NCBI RefSeq assembly: GCF_000478985.1
Contig: NZ_AWXB01000041.1
Coordinates: forward strand, 62,001 to 126,000
Reading direction: 5' to 3'
DNA length: 64,000 nucleotides
DNA from: Peptoniphilus sp. BV3C26
Lineage (GTDB): Bacteria; Bacillota; Clostridia; Tissierellales; Peptoniphilaceae
Shown here: positions 18,045-25,949 of the stretch, one piece after another
How positions within the stretch are numbered: the stretch's first letter is position 1
Layout: every line of letters begins with the position of its first letter
The notes under the pieces: generated by a model
What the model saw: the letters and a program-made list of their open reading frames with translations, nothing else
The model's database searches: none
Told to the model about the DNA's origin: nothing
Program-made: the position numbers and the translations under genes

Positions 18045-18404
18045 ATGGAAATATTTTTAAATGATACGAAGGATCCTCTTTATTTAAAAATATTTTTTGC
18101 TATTAGGGAAAAAATAATGCTTGGCCAATTAAAAAATAATGAACAGCTTCCCTCCGTAAGAGAACTGTCTACTCAACTTAACGTTTCAGTTCTTACAGTT
18201 AAAAAAGCTTATGATGAATTAGAAAAAAACGGACTTGCCTTTACTATAGCTGGTAAGGGTTCTTTTGTAAAAAATATTGGAATTGATTCCATTAAAGAAA
18301 ATAAACTTTTGGATATTCAAAAAATTTTAGAAAAAATATTAGAAGATGCAGAAAGTTTTGGAATTACAAAAGATGATATTGAAAATATAATTAAATATTT
18401 GTGA
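18045..18404 (+). CDS. GntR family transcriptional regulator, YtrA subfamily
   Basis: A 119-residue regulator with an N-terminal winged helix (LPSVRELSTQLNVSVLTVKK is the recognition helix region) and only a short C-terminal helix tail, as in YtrA-type regulators of ABC export operons. GGAGGTG fixes the ATG at 18045. It is followed 7 nt later by the ABC ATPase, so it probably regulates that transporter by binding the palindrome upstream. Confidence 0.92.
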   Translation: MEIFLNDTKDPLYLKIFFAIREKIMLGQLKNNEQLPSVRELSTQLNVSVLTVKKAYDELEKNGLAFTIAGKGSFVKNIGIDSIKENKLLDIQKILEKILEDAESFGITKDDIENIIKYL

Positions 18405-18411
18405 GGTTATT

Positions 18412-19260
18412 ATGTTAATTATTAAAGATGTAAATAAAAAATTAGGTGACTTTAATTTAAAAAATATAAATTTGGAACTTAAACAAGGTTTTATTCTGGG
18501 ACTTATAGGAGTAAACGGAGGGGGAAAAACCAGTTTAATTAAGCTTATTATGAATATAATAAGCCCAGACTCAGGAAATATAGAAATTTTCGGAATTGAA
18601 AATTTAAGAAAAAATAACAAAGAGATAAAAGATAAAATTGGCTTTGTCTTAGATGAATTTCCCTTTAAAGAGTATCCCCACTTAACTCTTAGTGATATTT
18701 GTGATTTGTTTAAAAAAGTCTATTCCAATTTTAGCGAAAAAGAATTTTTAAATTTAGTAAAAGAATTGGATTTTCCCCTCTATACAAAAGTTAAAAATAT
18801 GAGTAAAGGTCAACTTTCAAAAGCTCAAATAGCCCTTGCCCTTTGCCATAAGGCAGAGCTTATTGTTATGGATGAACCTTCATCAGGTCTTGATCCCTTA
18901 GTAAGAAGAAAATTTTTGGCATTAATAAGAAAATATGTAAATGAAAATAATGCTTCCGCCATTTTTTCAACTCATATAACTGAAGACCTTGAAGGTTATG
19001 CAGATTATATAAGTATAATTGATGACGGAAGAATTATAAAAAATTTGATGATAGAAGATTTAAACGACTATAAAGTTGTAAATCTGGAAAAAAATTCTCA
19101 AAAAAATATTGAAGATTTTTCTTTAATCGGTAAGGAAGATAAGGATTTTTATATTGAAGGCCTTGCTTACAAAATAGAAGCTGATCAAAATGTAAATGTT
19201 AGAAATGCAAACTTAGTAGATTTACTTTATTACTATCACAGGAGTAATCATGAAAAATAA
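18412..19260 (+). CDS. ABC transporter ATP-binding protein (YtrB/BcrA-like)
   Basis: A 282-residue exporter ATPase. Walker A is GVNGGGKTSLI, the signature is MSKGQLSKAQ (a variant of LSGGQ) and Walker B is LIVMDEPSSGLDP. It sits between a YtrA-type regulator and a membrane protein that overlaps its end by 11 nt. Such modules usually respond to cell-envelope-active compounds, but the substrate is unknown here. Confidence 0.9.
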   Translation: MLIIKDVNKKLGDFNLKNINLELKQGFILGLIGVNGGGKTSLIKLIMNIISPDSGNIEIFGIENLRKNNKEIKDKIGFVLDEFPFKEYPHLTLSDICDLFKKVYSNFSEKEFLNLVKELDFPLYTKVKNMSKGQLSKAQIALALCHKAELIVMDEPSSGLDPLVRRKFLALIRKYVNENNASAIFSTHITEDLEGYADYISIIDDGRIIKNLMIEDLNDYKVVNLEKNSQKNIEDFSLIGKEDKDFYIEGLAYKIEADQNVNVRNANLVDLLYYYHRSNHEK

Positions 19261-20350
19261 ATTTAAATTATTTGGAAAAAATATTATATTAATTATTCTT
19301 TACTGCAACCTTATGAGCACTGTTTTTATTATTAATAACTTTTCAAAAAATTATAGGGTTCTTTTATATGCTATAGCTATGTTTTCCTCAATGATGATAA
19401 TATTTAACAATTTTCATAAGATCTATCCCCTTCTACCTGTAAATATAAATTTATTTAATTTTTTGAAGGGTCAAATAGGTTTTTTAAGTATTTTTTATTT
19501 TTTATCATTTGGAATGCTACTTTTAAAAGAAAATTCAAAGCTCTATTTTTTACACAACTACCTGTCAATTATGTTTTTTCTTAATTCTTTTGCAGTATGC
19601 AATCAGTCAACATTAAAAGTTCCAAAATTTTTACAGGGAAACAGCTTTCTTTTATATTTTATTCTTTACGGCCTAATTATTTATTTTTCAAATATACCCC
19701 TTCTTTATTTAACTCTAGGTCTTTTGTTTTTAAATGTAATTTTACTCTTAATCTCAAATAAGCTTTATTTAAGTAATAGGGATAGCGACTTAGAAAAAAG
19801 TCCAGGAAAATATATAATTGTGGATGACAATTTTATCTATCTTAGATCTTTTTTAGGGATAATTTTATTTATCCTAGCTTTCACTTTAATTTTAAAAAAA
19901 GATAATATAATTTTAGCTCCTATTGCAGTCTCTTCAATCCTTTTATCCATGCAAATTTATGCTTATTCAATGTATAAAATGCTTCTACCCTTTGATCAAA
20001 AGAAAATTGTTTTGAAAAAATTTTTCCTTATTAATTTTTTTGGACCCTTAATTTTTTTACTTGCCCTGGGAATAAAAAGCGAAAGTCTTCAACATATAAG
20101 TTTTTATTTAATTTTTATTGAAATTTTCTCAAATTTTACATTTTTACTTTTAAATTTAAATCTTAAAGTTAATCTTGTAACTATTATTTCCTATTTTGTC
20201 GCCTTTATTTTCTTTCCCTTAGGAAGAGATTTTATATTTAAACCTGATTTTATAATAAGTCTTTTTGTTTTAAGCCTTGTCTTTTCCCTTTGGCTTTTTT
20301 ATAGAAATTTTGAAGACCTTGATTATAGCAGGGAATTTTTGCTTAAATAA
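19250..20350 (+). CDS. Hydrophobic membrane protein, putative ABC-2 type permease
   Basis: A 366-residue protein with about ten hydrophobic segments and few charged residues. No soluble domain is recognisable. Position behind a YtrA-type regulator and YtrB-like ATPase makes it the probable transmembrane partner of that ATPase. Assignment rests on context. Confidence 0.75.
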   Translation: MKNKFKLFGKNIILIILYCNLMSTVFIINNFSKNYRVLLYAIAMFSSMMIIFNNFHKIYPLLPVNINLFNFLKGQIGFLSIFYFLSFGMLLLKENSKLYFLHNYLSIMFFLNSFAVCNQSTLKVPKFLQGNSFLLYFILYGLIIYFSNIPLLYLTLGLLFLNVILLLISNKLYLSNRDSDLEKSPGKYIIVDDNFIYLRSFLGIILFILAFTLILKKDNIILAPIAVSSILLSMQIYAYSMYKMLLPFDQKKIVLKKFFLINFFGPLIFLLALGIKSESLQHISFYLIFIEIFSNFTFLLLNLNLKVNLVTIISYFVAFIFFPLGRDFIFKPDFIISLFVLSLVFSLWLFYRNFEDLDYSREFLLK

Positions 20351-20402
20351 AATAAAAGTTTGAATTTGTTTCATTAAAAGAAATTAAATTCAAACTTTTA
20401 TT
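20351..20402. terminator. Bidirectional terminator between the ABC permease and tdk
   Basis: A 17-bp perfect stem (AATAAAAGTTTGAATTT at 20351-20367 and its complement at 20386-20402) is flanked by A-runs and T-runs suited to both strands. Confidence 0.85.
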
Positions 20403-20404
20403 TT

Positions 20405-20974
20405 TTATTTGTTTTTTAATTTGTTGTAACAATTTCTGCAAAGAGGTTCATATTCATCTTGAGCACCTATAACAAGTCTTTCTTTCTCTTTTGATTTTCT
20501 ATGGGATACCCAAGCATCACTTCCACATTTAACACAAACTGCATGATGCTTATAAACATAGTCGGCCTTGGGCATTAAGTCTTTAACTATTTCAAAAGGC
20601 TTGGCTTCAAAATCCATATCCAGGCCTGCAACTACAACAGTTTTTCCACGATTTAAAAGTTCCTCAATAACTTCAAGAATTTTTTGACTGGGACCCTCTA
20701 AAAATTGAATTTCGTCTATTCCCACAACATCAGCATCATTTTCTTTAAAATAATTTATAATATCTTCAATTGAAACTACAATTTCCGCATCCATTGAAGT
20801 TTTATCATGGGTTACAATTCTTTTTACATCATACCTCTTGTCCACTGCCGGCTTAAAGGCAACTGTTCTATATTTTGCAATTTTAAATCTCTTTATTTCT
20901 TTTTCAAGACTCGATGTTTTTCCTGAAAACATTGAACCTGTATGTACAATTAATTTTCCTTTATATTGATGCAT
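20405..20974 (-). CDS. tdk: Thymidine kinase
   Basis: Type II thymidine kinase of pyrimidine salvage. It is 189 residues, with P-loop GSMFSGKTSSLEKE, Walker B-like VGIDEIQFL and a Zn-binding site from CVKCG and CRNCY. GGAGG lies 8 nt before the ATG. Confidence 0.96.
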   Translation of the reverse strand: MHQYKGKLIVHTGSMFSGKTSSLEKEIKRFKIAKYRTVAFKPAVDKRYDVKRIVTHDKTSMDAEIVVSIEDIINYFKENDADVVGIDEIQFLEGPSQKILEVIEELLNRGKTVVVAGLDMDFEAKPFEIVKDLMPKADYVYKHHAVCVKCGSDAWVSHRKSKEKERLVIGAQDEYEPLCRNCYNKLKNK

Positions 20975-21075
20975 AAAAAACCTCCTTTGTAATTATAACA
21001 TTTTACTTATAAATTTAAACTAATGGGTATGAATAATAAGAAGTTAAATTAATATTATTTTTGAAAGGAGAAAAA

Positions 21076-21930
21076 ATGGAATATATAAAAAGTGAATCTG
21101 GTCAAGACTTTCCTATGGTAGGTTTTGGAACTTTTAAGATGAAAGATCCTGAAATTTTAGAAAAAATGATTGATGGAGCTTATAAAATCGGATACAGATT
21201 TTTTGATACAGCTTGGGTTTATAAAAATGAAGGAATGATTGGAAATATTTTGGAAAATTTAAAAATAAGAAAAAATATTGCCCTTGCCACAAAAATTTGG
21301 CCCAAAGATTTTAAAAAAGATGATACTAAGATGAGCATTGAAAGATCTCTTAAAGATTTAAAGACCGATTATTTAGATGTAATGTATTTACATTGGCCTG
21401 GAGATTTTTCAGATCAAGCTTGGAAAGTTATGGAAGATTATTATGAACAAGGAATAATTAAAAATATTGCCGTAAGTAATTTTACGCAAAAACATTTGGA
21501 AAAATTATCTTTAAGTGCAAATATAAAACCTATGCTCGATCAAATTGAGCTTCATCCTTATTTACAATTAAATGAACTTGTTGATTATTTAAAGAAAAAT
21601 AAAATTATTCCCCTTGCTTGGAGTCCCCTTTCAAGAGGAAATTCATCTTTATTAAATGACCAAGTTTTGGAAAAAATCGGAAAAAAATATAATAAAACTT
21701 CTGCACAAATAGCCCTTAAATTTAATATTGAACGTGGTGTTATTGTAATCCCTAAAACAAATCATATTGAACGTGCAAAAGAAAATTTCGATTTATTTGA
21801 TTTTAGTTTAACCAAAGAAGAAATGGACCAAATTAAAAAAATTGATAAAAATGAAAGAAGCGGCGGAGATCCTAATGACGATGAATATTTAAGAAATACT
21901 CAGTATTCAGACAGGTGGAAAGAAGTTTAA
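21076..21930 (+). CDS. Aldo/keto reductase
   Basis: NAD(P)H-dependent TIM-barrel oxidoreductase of 284 residues. The catalytic tetrad is visible: Asp and Tyr in DTAWVYKNE, Lys in LATKIW and His in YLHWPG. The cofactor segment IPKTNHIERAKENFDLF is present. AAAGGAG sets the ATG at 21076. Similar to 2,5-diketo-gluconate reductase-type enzymes; the substrate is unknown. Confidence 0.9.
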   Translation: MEYIKSESGQDFPMVGFGTFKMKDPEILEKMIDGAYKIGYRFFDTAWVYKNEGMIGNILENLKIRKNIALATKIWPKDFKKDDTKMSIERSLKDLKTDYLDVMYLHWPGDFSDQAWKVMEDYYEQGIIKNIAVSNFTQKHLEKLSLSANIKPMLDQIELHPYLQLNELVDYLKKNKIIPLAWSPLSRGNSSLLNDQVLEKIGKKYNKTSAQIALKFNIERGVIVIPKTNHIERAKENFDLFDFSLTKEEMDQIKKIDKNERSGGDPNDDEYLRNTQYSDRWKEV

Positions 21931-21935
21931 AAAAA

Positions 21936-21962
21936 AGAGACCATAAAGGTCTCTCTTTTTTT
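21936..21962 (+). terminator. Terminator of the aldo/keto reductase gene
   Basis: Stem AGAGACC/GGTCTCT with a 5-nt loop, then C and a T-run. Confidence 0.85.
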
Positions 21963-21977
21963 CCCGTATTTTATGTA

Positions 21978-22319
21978 TTATAGGTTTAGGCTTACTCTAA
22001 GTGCCTTATCAATCTTAGTCATTATTTCATCGGGGAATGAGCCGATTTTTTCTCTAAGTCTTTTTTTATCAATTGTCCTTATTTGTTCCAGTAGGACAAC
22101 TGAATTTTTAGGTAAGGCAAGTCCCTTTGCCATTACGTTTATATGGGTGGGAAGTCGTGCTTTATTCAGCCTTGATGTAATTGCCGCAACAATAATTGTC
22201 GGAGAATATTTATTTCCCACATCATTTTGTAATACTACTACGGGCCTTACGCCCCCTTGCTCTGAACCGATTACCGGTGAAAGGTCTGCGTAAAATAAAT
22301 CCCCTCTCTTAATTATCAT
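21978..22319 (-). CDS. MazF/NdoA-family endoribonuclease without adjacent antitoxin
   Basis: A 113-residue PemK/MazF-type toxin fold: [19 protein letters not shown] and RPVVVLQND at the N-terminus, with the conserved basic [11 protein letters not shown] loop and [13 protein letters not shown]. The usual mazE-type antitoxin gene, normally directly upstream, is absent. The gene instead follows acpS-nnrD after 8 nt. In Bacillus the ndoA locus also lies just after acpS, but with alr and ndoAI between. An unlinked antitoxin or a lineage-specific loss are both possible. Confidence 0.93.
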   Translation of the reverse strand: MIIKRGDLFYADLSPVIGSEQGGVRPVVVLQNDVGNKYSPTIIVAAITSRLNKARLPTHINVMAKGLALPKNSVVLLEQIRTIDKKRLREKIGSFPDEIMTKIDKALRVSLNL

Positions 22320-22327
22320 AAAAACAC

Positions 22328-23458
22328 CTAACTTAATGCCATTATAGCTTGAGGTATGTACTCCACTATGTCCGAAGCGGTCATAGATTCCTGACCAAGT
22401 TTATCCTTTGCGAAATCTCCTGCAAGTCCATGAATATAAACTCCCAGTTTTGCTGCAAAGAAGGGCTCAAATCTGGAAAGTAATGCACTTACTATTCCTG
22501 ATAAAACATCACCGGAACCTGCTGTAGCCATTCCCGGGTTGCCGGTTGGATTTATGTATATATTTTTACCCTCACTTATTATTGTACCATTTCCTTTTAA
22601 AATTAAAATCAAATTATAGTCTTTTGCGAAAGATTTTACAATATTTTCTCTGTCACTTAATATTTTTTCTATTGATAAGTTTGTTAATCTTGAAAATTCT
22701 CCTAAATGTGGTGTTAAAATTTTCTGTTTTGATAGAGGTCTTAAATTTTTTGAAAAAATTGTTAAGGCATCGGCATCTATTACCATTGGTCTATTAATTT
22801 TTATAACTTTTTCAAATATTTCTTCTGCCCTTTTATCTGTTCCCATTCCAGGTCCCATGCAAATGGAGGACATTTCTTTTAAACTTTCAAAATTATAGCC
22901 CCCATAAATAGCTTCAGGAACTTTTATTTGAAGAATGTTTTTTATTTCTTCCGGGCAATAATTAAAGACCATACCTGCTCCAGATCTTAAAGCGGCTTTA
23001 CTTGCAAAAAAAGCACATCCACTCATATTTTCTCTTCCGGCAACTATTCCTACCCTTCCCATGTCTCCTTTATAAGCGTCTATTGGCCTTTTAAAGACTC
23101 CTTTAAAGTCATTAGGTATAATTACATCATTATTTTTTATCTTAGCTATAGAAACGGCTGTGGCTTTCTCGTGAGATATGGAAATTTCAAAATTTATATT
23201 TTTATATTTGCCTCTTGGAATTCCATTTTCATGAATTACCTGCAAATCTTTAAAAGTTATCTTACCTATACCGGTTTTCATTGCCTTTGCCATTGCTTCT
23301 TTTGCGGCAAAAATTCCCGCCATACTTTCTTGTGGATATTTTTTTTTGGAAAAATATAAGATTTCATCCTCAGTAAAAATTTTATTTGTAAAACTTTCTC
23401 CATATTTTTCCAAAAGTCTTTCAATTCTTTTTATATCGACAATATCAATTCCAATCAT
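22328..23458 (-). CDS. Fusion: holo-ACP synthase (AcpS) and ADP-dependent NAD(P)H-hydrate dehydratase (NnrD)
   Basis: Residues about 1-115 are Acp[12 protein letters not shown] and the [11 protein letters not shown] motif transfer phosphopantetheine to acyl carrier protein. Residues about 125-376 are the YjeF C-terminal/NnrD ribokinase-like repair enzyme, with [27 protein letters not shown] and HGLAGD. The reading frame is uninterrupted, so this is a true fusion. NnrD is more often fused to the epimerase NnrE, which is not seen here. The ATG overlaps the upstream glycosyltransferase stop as ATGA. Confidence 0.93.
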   Translation of the reverse strand: MIGIDIVDIKRIERLLEKYGESFTNKIFTEDEILYFSKKKYPQESMAGIFAAKEAMAKAMKTGIGKITFKDLQVIHENGIPRGKYKNINFEISISHEKATAVSIAKIKNNDVIIPNDFKGVFKRPIDAYKGDMGRVGIVAGRENMSGCAFFASKAALRSGAGMVFNYCPEEIKNILQIKVPEAIYGGYNFESLKEMSSICMGPGMGTDKRAEEIFEKVIKINRPMVIDADALTIFSKNLRPLSKQKILTPHLGEFSRLTNLSIEKILSDRENIVKSFAKDYNLILILKGNGTIISEGKNIYINPTGNPGMATAGSGDVLSGIVSALLSRFEPFFAAKLGVYIHGLAGDFAKDKLGQESMTASDIVEYIPQAIMALS

Positions 23459-24450
23459 AATTTTAAAGCCCTTTCATAATAAGTTTTAAGCTTATCTCCT
23501 GTAGCTTCAATGCTGTTTTTTTCCACAAGTTTATAGCCTTGTTCCCTTAGAGAAGGTAAAGTTTTCTCTATAATGCCACAAATTTTTTCTTCAAAACCGT
23601 CTATATCTTTAGCCTTATAAATTTCCTCTCCATCTTTTATATCCCTATAAATTTCAATATCTCTAATAAGAGAGTCCGTCTTCATGGCAAGAGCTTCAAG
23701 AAGGACTATACCCTCTGTTTCTTCATAGGTCGGGAAAAAAAATAGGTTTGCTCTTGCATAGGCACTTCTTAAAAAATTTCTGTCCACATAGCCTGGAAAA
23801 TGTAAGTTTGGAAGTTCAGTCTGCACTGCATTTTTTACTTCTTTGGGAACAAGTTTAAGGTCTAAATAACCGAACCAATAAAATTCATATTGGGGCAGCC
23901 TTTTAGCAAGCTCTACAAAATCGAGAATTCCCTTTCTTTTAATGTAAAGACCCACAGAAACAATAACTTTTTTCCCGTAACTTTTAAATTTTTTATCAAA
24001 TTCATCAGCATAAGCTTTTTTATTTTGCCAAAATTCCAAATCAATACCATTGGAAATAGGATAAATTTCTTTTTTTATGCCGTAACTTTCAATTAGCTTT
24101 TTAGAATAATTTGTAGGAGTTAGTATTAAAGTTGAAGTTTTATAACATTTTGTAATCCACCATTTGAAAAAACCTGCCAAAGCATTGGAAAACAAAAAGG
24201 AATTTTTAAAATCTTCTTTTGTTGAATGAGCATGATAAACAACTTTTTTTCCTTTTTTCAATGCCTTTTTAGCAAAAAAATAAGACTTGGGAAAAATTGT
24301 ATTTATATGCACAAGGTCAAAATCTTCCTTGGGATTGTCAGTGAAATCAACTCCAACTTTTTTCAGAGCAATTTCCTGATGTTTAATAGCCTTTCCAACT
24401 CCGCTTTCTTTAATTTTTTCATAATTATCCTTAAAAAGTAGCACTTTCAT
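23455..24450 (-). CDS. Glycosyltransferase family 4, possibly glycolipid-forming
   Basis: GT-B glycosyltransferase of 331 residues. The N-terminus contains ESGVGKAIKHQEIALKK, followed by DLVHINTIFPKS and YHAHSTKEDFKNS, resembling the streptococcal CpoA group that extends glucosyl-diacylglycerol. The C-terminal nucleotide-sugar domain has VGLYIKRKG and PTYEETEGIVLLEA (E-x7-E). The lipid substrate is inferred from similarity only. GGTGA lies upstream of the ATG. Confidence 0.82.
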   Translation of the reverse strand: MKVLLFKDNYEKIKESGVGKAIKHQEIALKKVGVDFTDNPKEDFDLVHINTIFPKSYFFAKKALKKGKKVVYHAHSTKEDFKNSFLFSNALAGFFKWWITKCYKTSTLILTPTNYSKKLIESYGIKKEIYPISNGIDLEFWQNKKAYADEFDKKFKSYGKKVIVSVGLYIKRKGILDFVELAKRLPQYEFYWFGYLDLKLVPKEVKNAVQTELPNLHFPGYVDRNFLRSAYARANLFFFPTYEETEGIVLLEALAMKTDSLIRDIEIYRDIKDGEEIYKAKDIDGFEEKICGIIEKTLPSLREQGYKLVEKNSIEATGDKLKTYYERALKL

Positions 24451-24539
24451 CTAATCACCATTTAGAATTATAACATCAATCTTATAAAAGCAATTATTAA
24501 AAATTAAATAAGTTTTTCTTAAAAAGTTTTTTGAATTTA

Positions 24540-24562
24540 AAAACCCCGTATAAAACGGGGTT
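24540..24562 (-). terminator. Terminator of the PAP2-nitroreductase operon
   Basis: Stem AACCCCGT/ACGGGGTT with a 5-nt loop, then TTT on the minus strand. Confidence 0.8.
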
Positions 24563-24567
24563 AATTA

Positions 24568-25362
24568 TTACATCTTAAATTTTGCAACTTCAAAATATTC
24601 GCCCTTGTCTTCAAGGATGTTTTCCCATTTGCCTTTTACTCCCATGTATTTTGCCATTTCTTCAAAATACATTTGAATAACGCCGCAATCTACAAGACTT
24701 CTTGAATCTTCAAGACCCTTTACCATGTATAAATAAACATAAGCATCTTTAATTACAAATCTCCAAGGTTGTAAATTTTTATGATTGGGAACAAATCTTA
24801 TACTTGTGAAAATATCAAAAAGTCCTCTTTGTTCAAGAGTTTCCATACTTGCAGGCTTTGTAAAATCATCTTCAAAAACAATTTCATCAACTGCTTTTCT
24901 TGGGCTTGCATTGTCAGGATCAAATAATTTTTTTCCTAATGCATAGCCAAAGCCTATAAGATAATCTATGTTTTCTCCGCCTTCGCCGAAAGCAGCCTTG
25001 GCACTTGCTTCATCTACTTGATCAACTGTTATCCAACAAGTATCAAAATCTTCATTAACTATAATTGTATTTAGTTTTTCAAGAAAATATCCTTCTTTAA
25101 GTCTTACTTCAGATGATCTGTCTTTAAGTTTAAGTCCTATATAGTGGGGTGCATTAATCATAACTCCACAATATCCTGCTTTGCCTTTAAGGGAATCGGA
25201 AATAATTTTTCCGTTTTCAAACATTACAAAGCTTAAATCTTTTTCATTTTCCATTGTTTCTTGAGCTTTTTCTTTTATTAAACTCAATTTACTTTTTGGA
25301 ATAGTATTGACTTCAAAATCCCTTACAGATTTTCTCTTCTGTAAAAAATTTGTTAATAACAT
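24568..25362 (-). CDS. Nitroreductase family protein
   Basis: FMN-dependent oxidoreductase fold of 264 residues. RKSVRDF near the N-terminus is the FMN phosphate contact typical of the family; APHYIGL and the C-terminal PWRFVI segment also fit. The sequence is longer and looks like the duplicated-half form found in clostridia. It starts 9 nt inside the end of the PAP2 gene. Confidence 0.82.
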   Translation of the reverse strand: MLLTNFLQKRKSVRDFEVNTIPKSKLSLIKEKAQETMENEKDLSFVMFENGKIISDSLKGKAGYCGVMINAPHYIGLKLKDRSSEVRLKEGYFLEKLNTIIVNEDFDTCWITVDQVDEASAKAAFGEGGENIDYLIGFGYALGKKLFDPDNASPRKAVDEIVFEDDFTKPASMETLEQRGLFDIFTSIRFVPNHKNLQPWRFVIKDAYVYLYMVKGLEDSRSLVDCGVIQMYFEEMAKYMGVKGKWENILEDKGEYFEVAKFKM

Positions 25363-25880
25363 AATAACCCCCTGTTTAGAAATTTACACACCAAAAAAAC
25401 CACAATTAAAGCAATGACAATTCCGCCTACAACATCTGTAGGATAGTGAACTCCAAGATAAATTCTCGAAATGCTTATTAAAATTGCAAACAAAATCAAA
25501 GGTAAAAAAGCAAATTCATAAAATTTACTTACAACTAAAAATATTATCCAAGCTGCATTTGTGTGTCCTGAAGGAAATGAATAATCATAAAGTTCTATTC
25601 CAAAGGATTCCACATAATCATCAAACCAAGAAGGTCTTGGCCTTTGAGCAAGCTTTTTAAAAATTTGGACAAAAAGTTGCGAAATTACCATACAAATTGC
25701 ATTTACTTTGCCTAGATTTGAATTTTTTATTAAAAATAGGCCTCCGCAAATTATAACAATTGATATTGGGTCTCCAAGACGCGTAAATAGCGGAAAAAAT
25801 TTATCCATGTATTTGTTTTTTATTTTGCGGTTAATTATTGATATGAAAAAATCATCAAAATTTTTTAAAATATTTTTCAT
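25353..25880 (-). CDS. PAP2 superfamily membrane phosphatase
   Basis: A 175-residue integral membrane phosphatase. The three acid-phosphatase motifs are present: K-x6-RP (KKLAQRPRP), PSGH (SFPSGHTNAAW) and SR-x5-H-x3-D (SRIYLGVHYPTD). Likely dephosphorylates undecaprenyl pyrophosphate or phosphatidate-type lipids. There is no Shine-Dalgarno; TATAAT ends 7 nt before the ATG. Confidence 0.92.
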   Translation of the reverse strand: MKNILKNFDDFFISIINRKIKNKYMDKFFPLFTRLGDPISIVIICGGLFLIKNSNLGKVNAICMVISQLFVQIFKKLAQRPRPSWFDDYVESFGIELYDYSFPSGHTNAAWIIFLVVSKFYEFAFLPLILFAILISISRIYLGVHYPTDVVGGIVIALIVVFLVCKFLNRGLLCY

Positions 25881-25887
25881 TGTCTTT

Positions 25888-25893
25888 ATTATA
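25888..25893 (-). promoter_or_regulatory. -10 box immediately upstream of the PAP2 gene
   Basis: TATAAT, then AAAGACA, then ATG. The predicted start falls on or next to the initiation codon. Confidence 0.55.
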
Positions 25894-25939
25894 ATACACA
25901 GTCTATTTTTATTAAAGTGTTTTATATTTAGCCTTTTGT

Positions 25940-25945
25940 TATAAT
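25940..25945 (+). promoter_or_regulatory. -10 box immediately upstream of the helicase gene
   Basis: TATAAT lies 4 nt before the first ATG and 10 nt before a second in-frame ATG (25956). No Shine-Dalgarno is seen, so transcription probably starts within a few bases of either codon. Confidence 0.5.
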
Positions 25946-25949
25946 AAAA

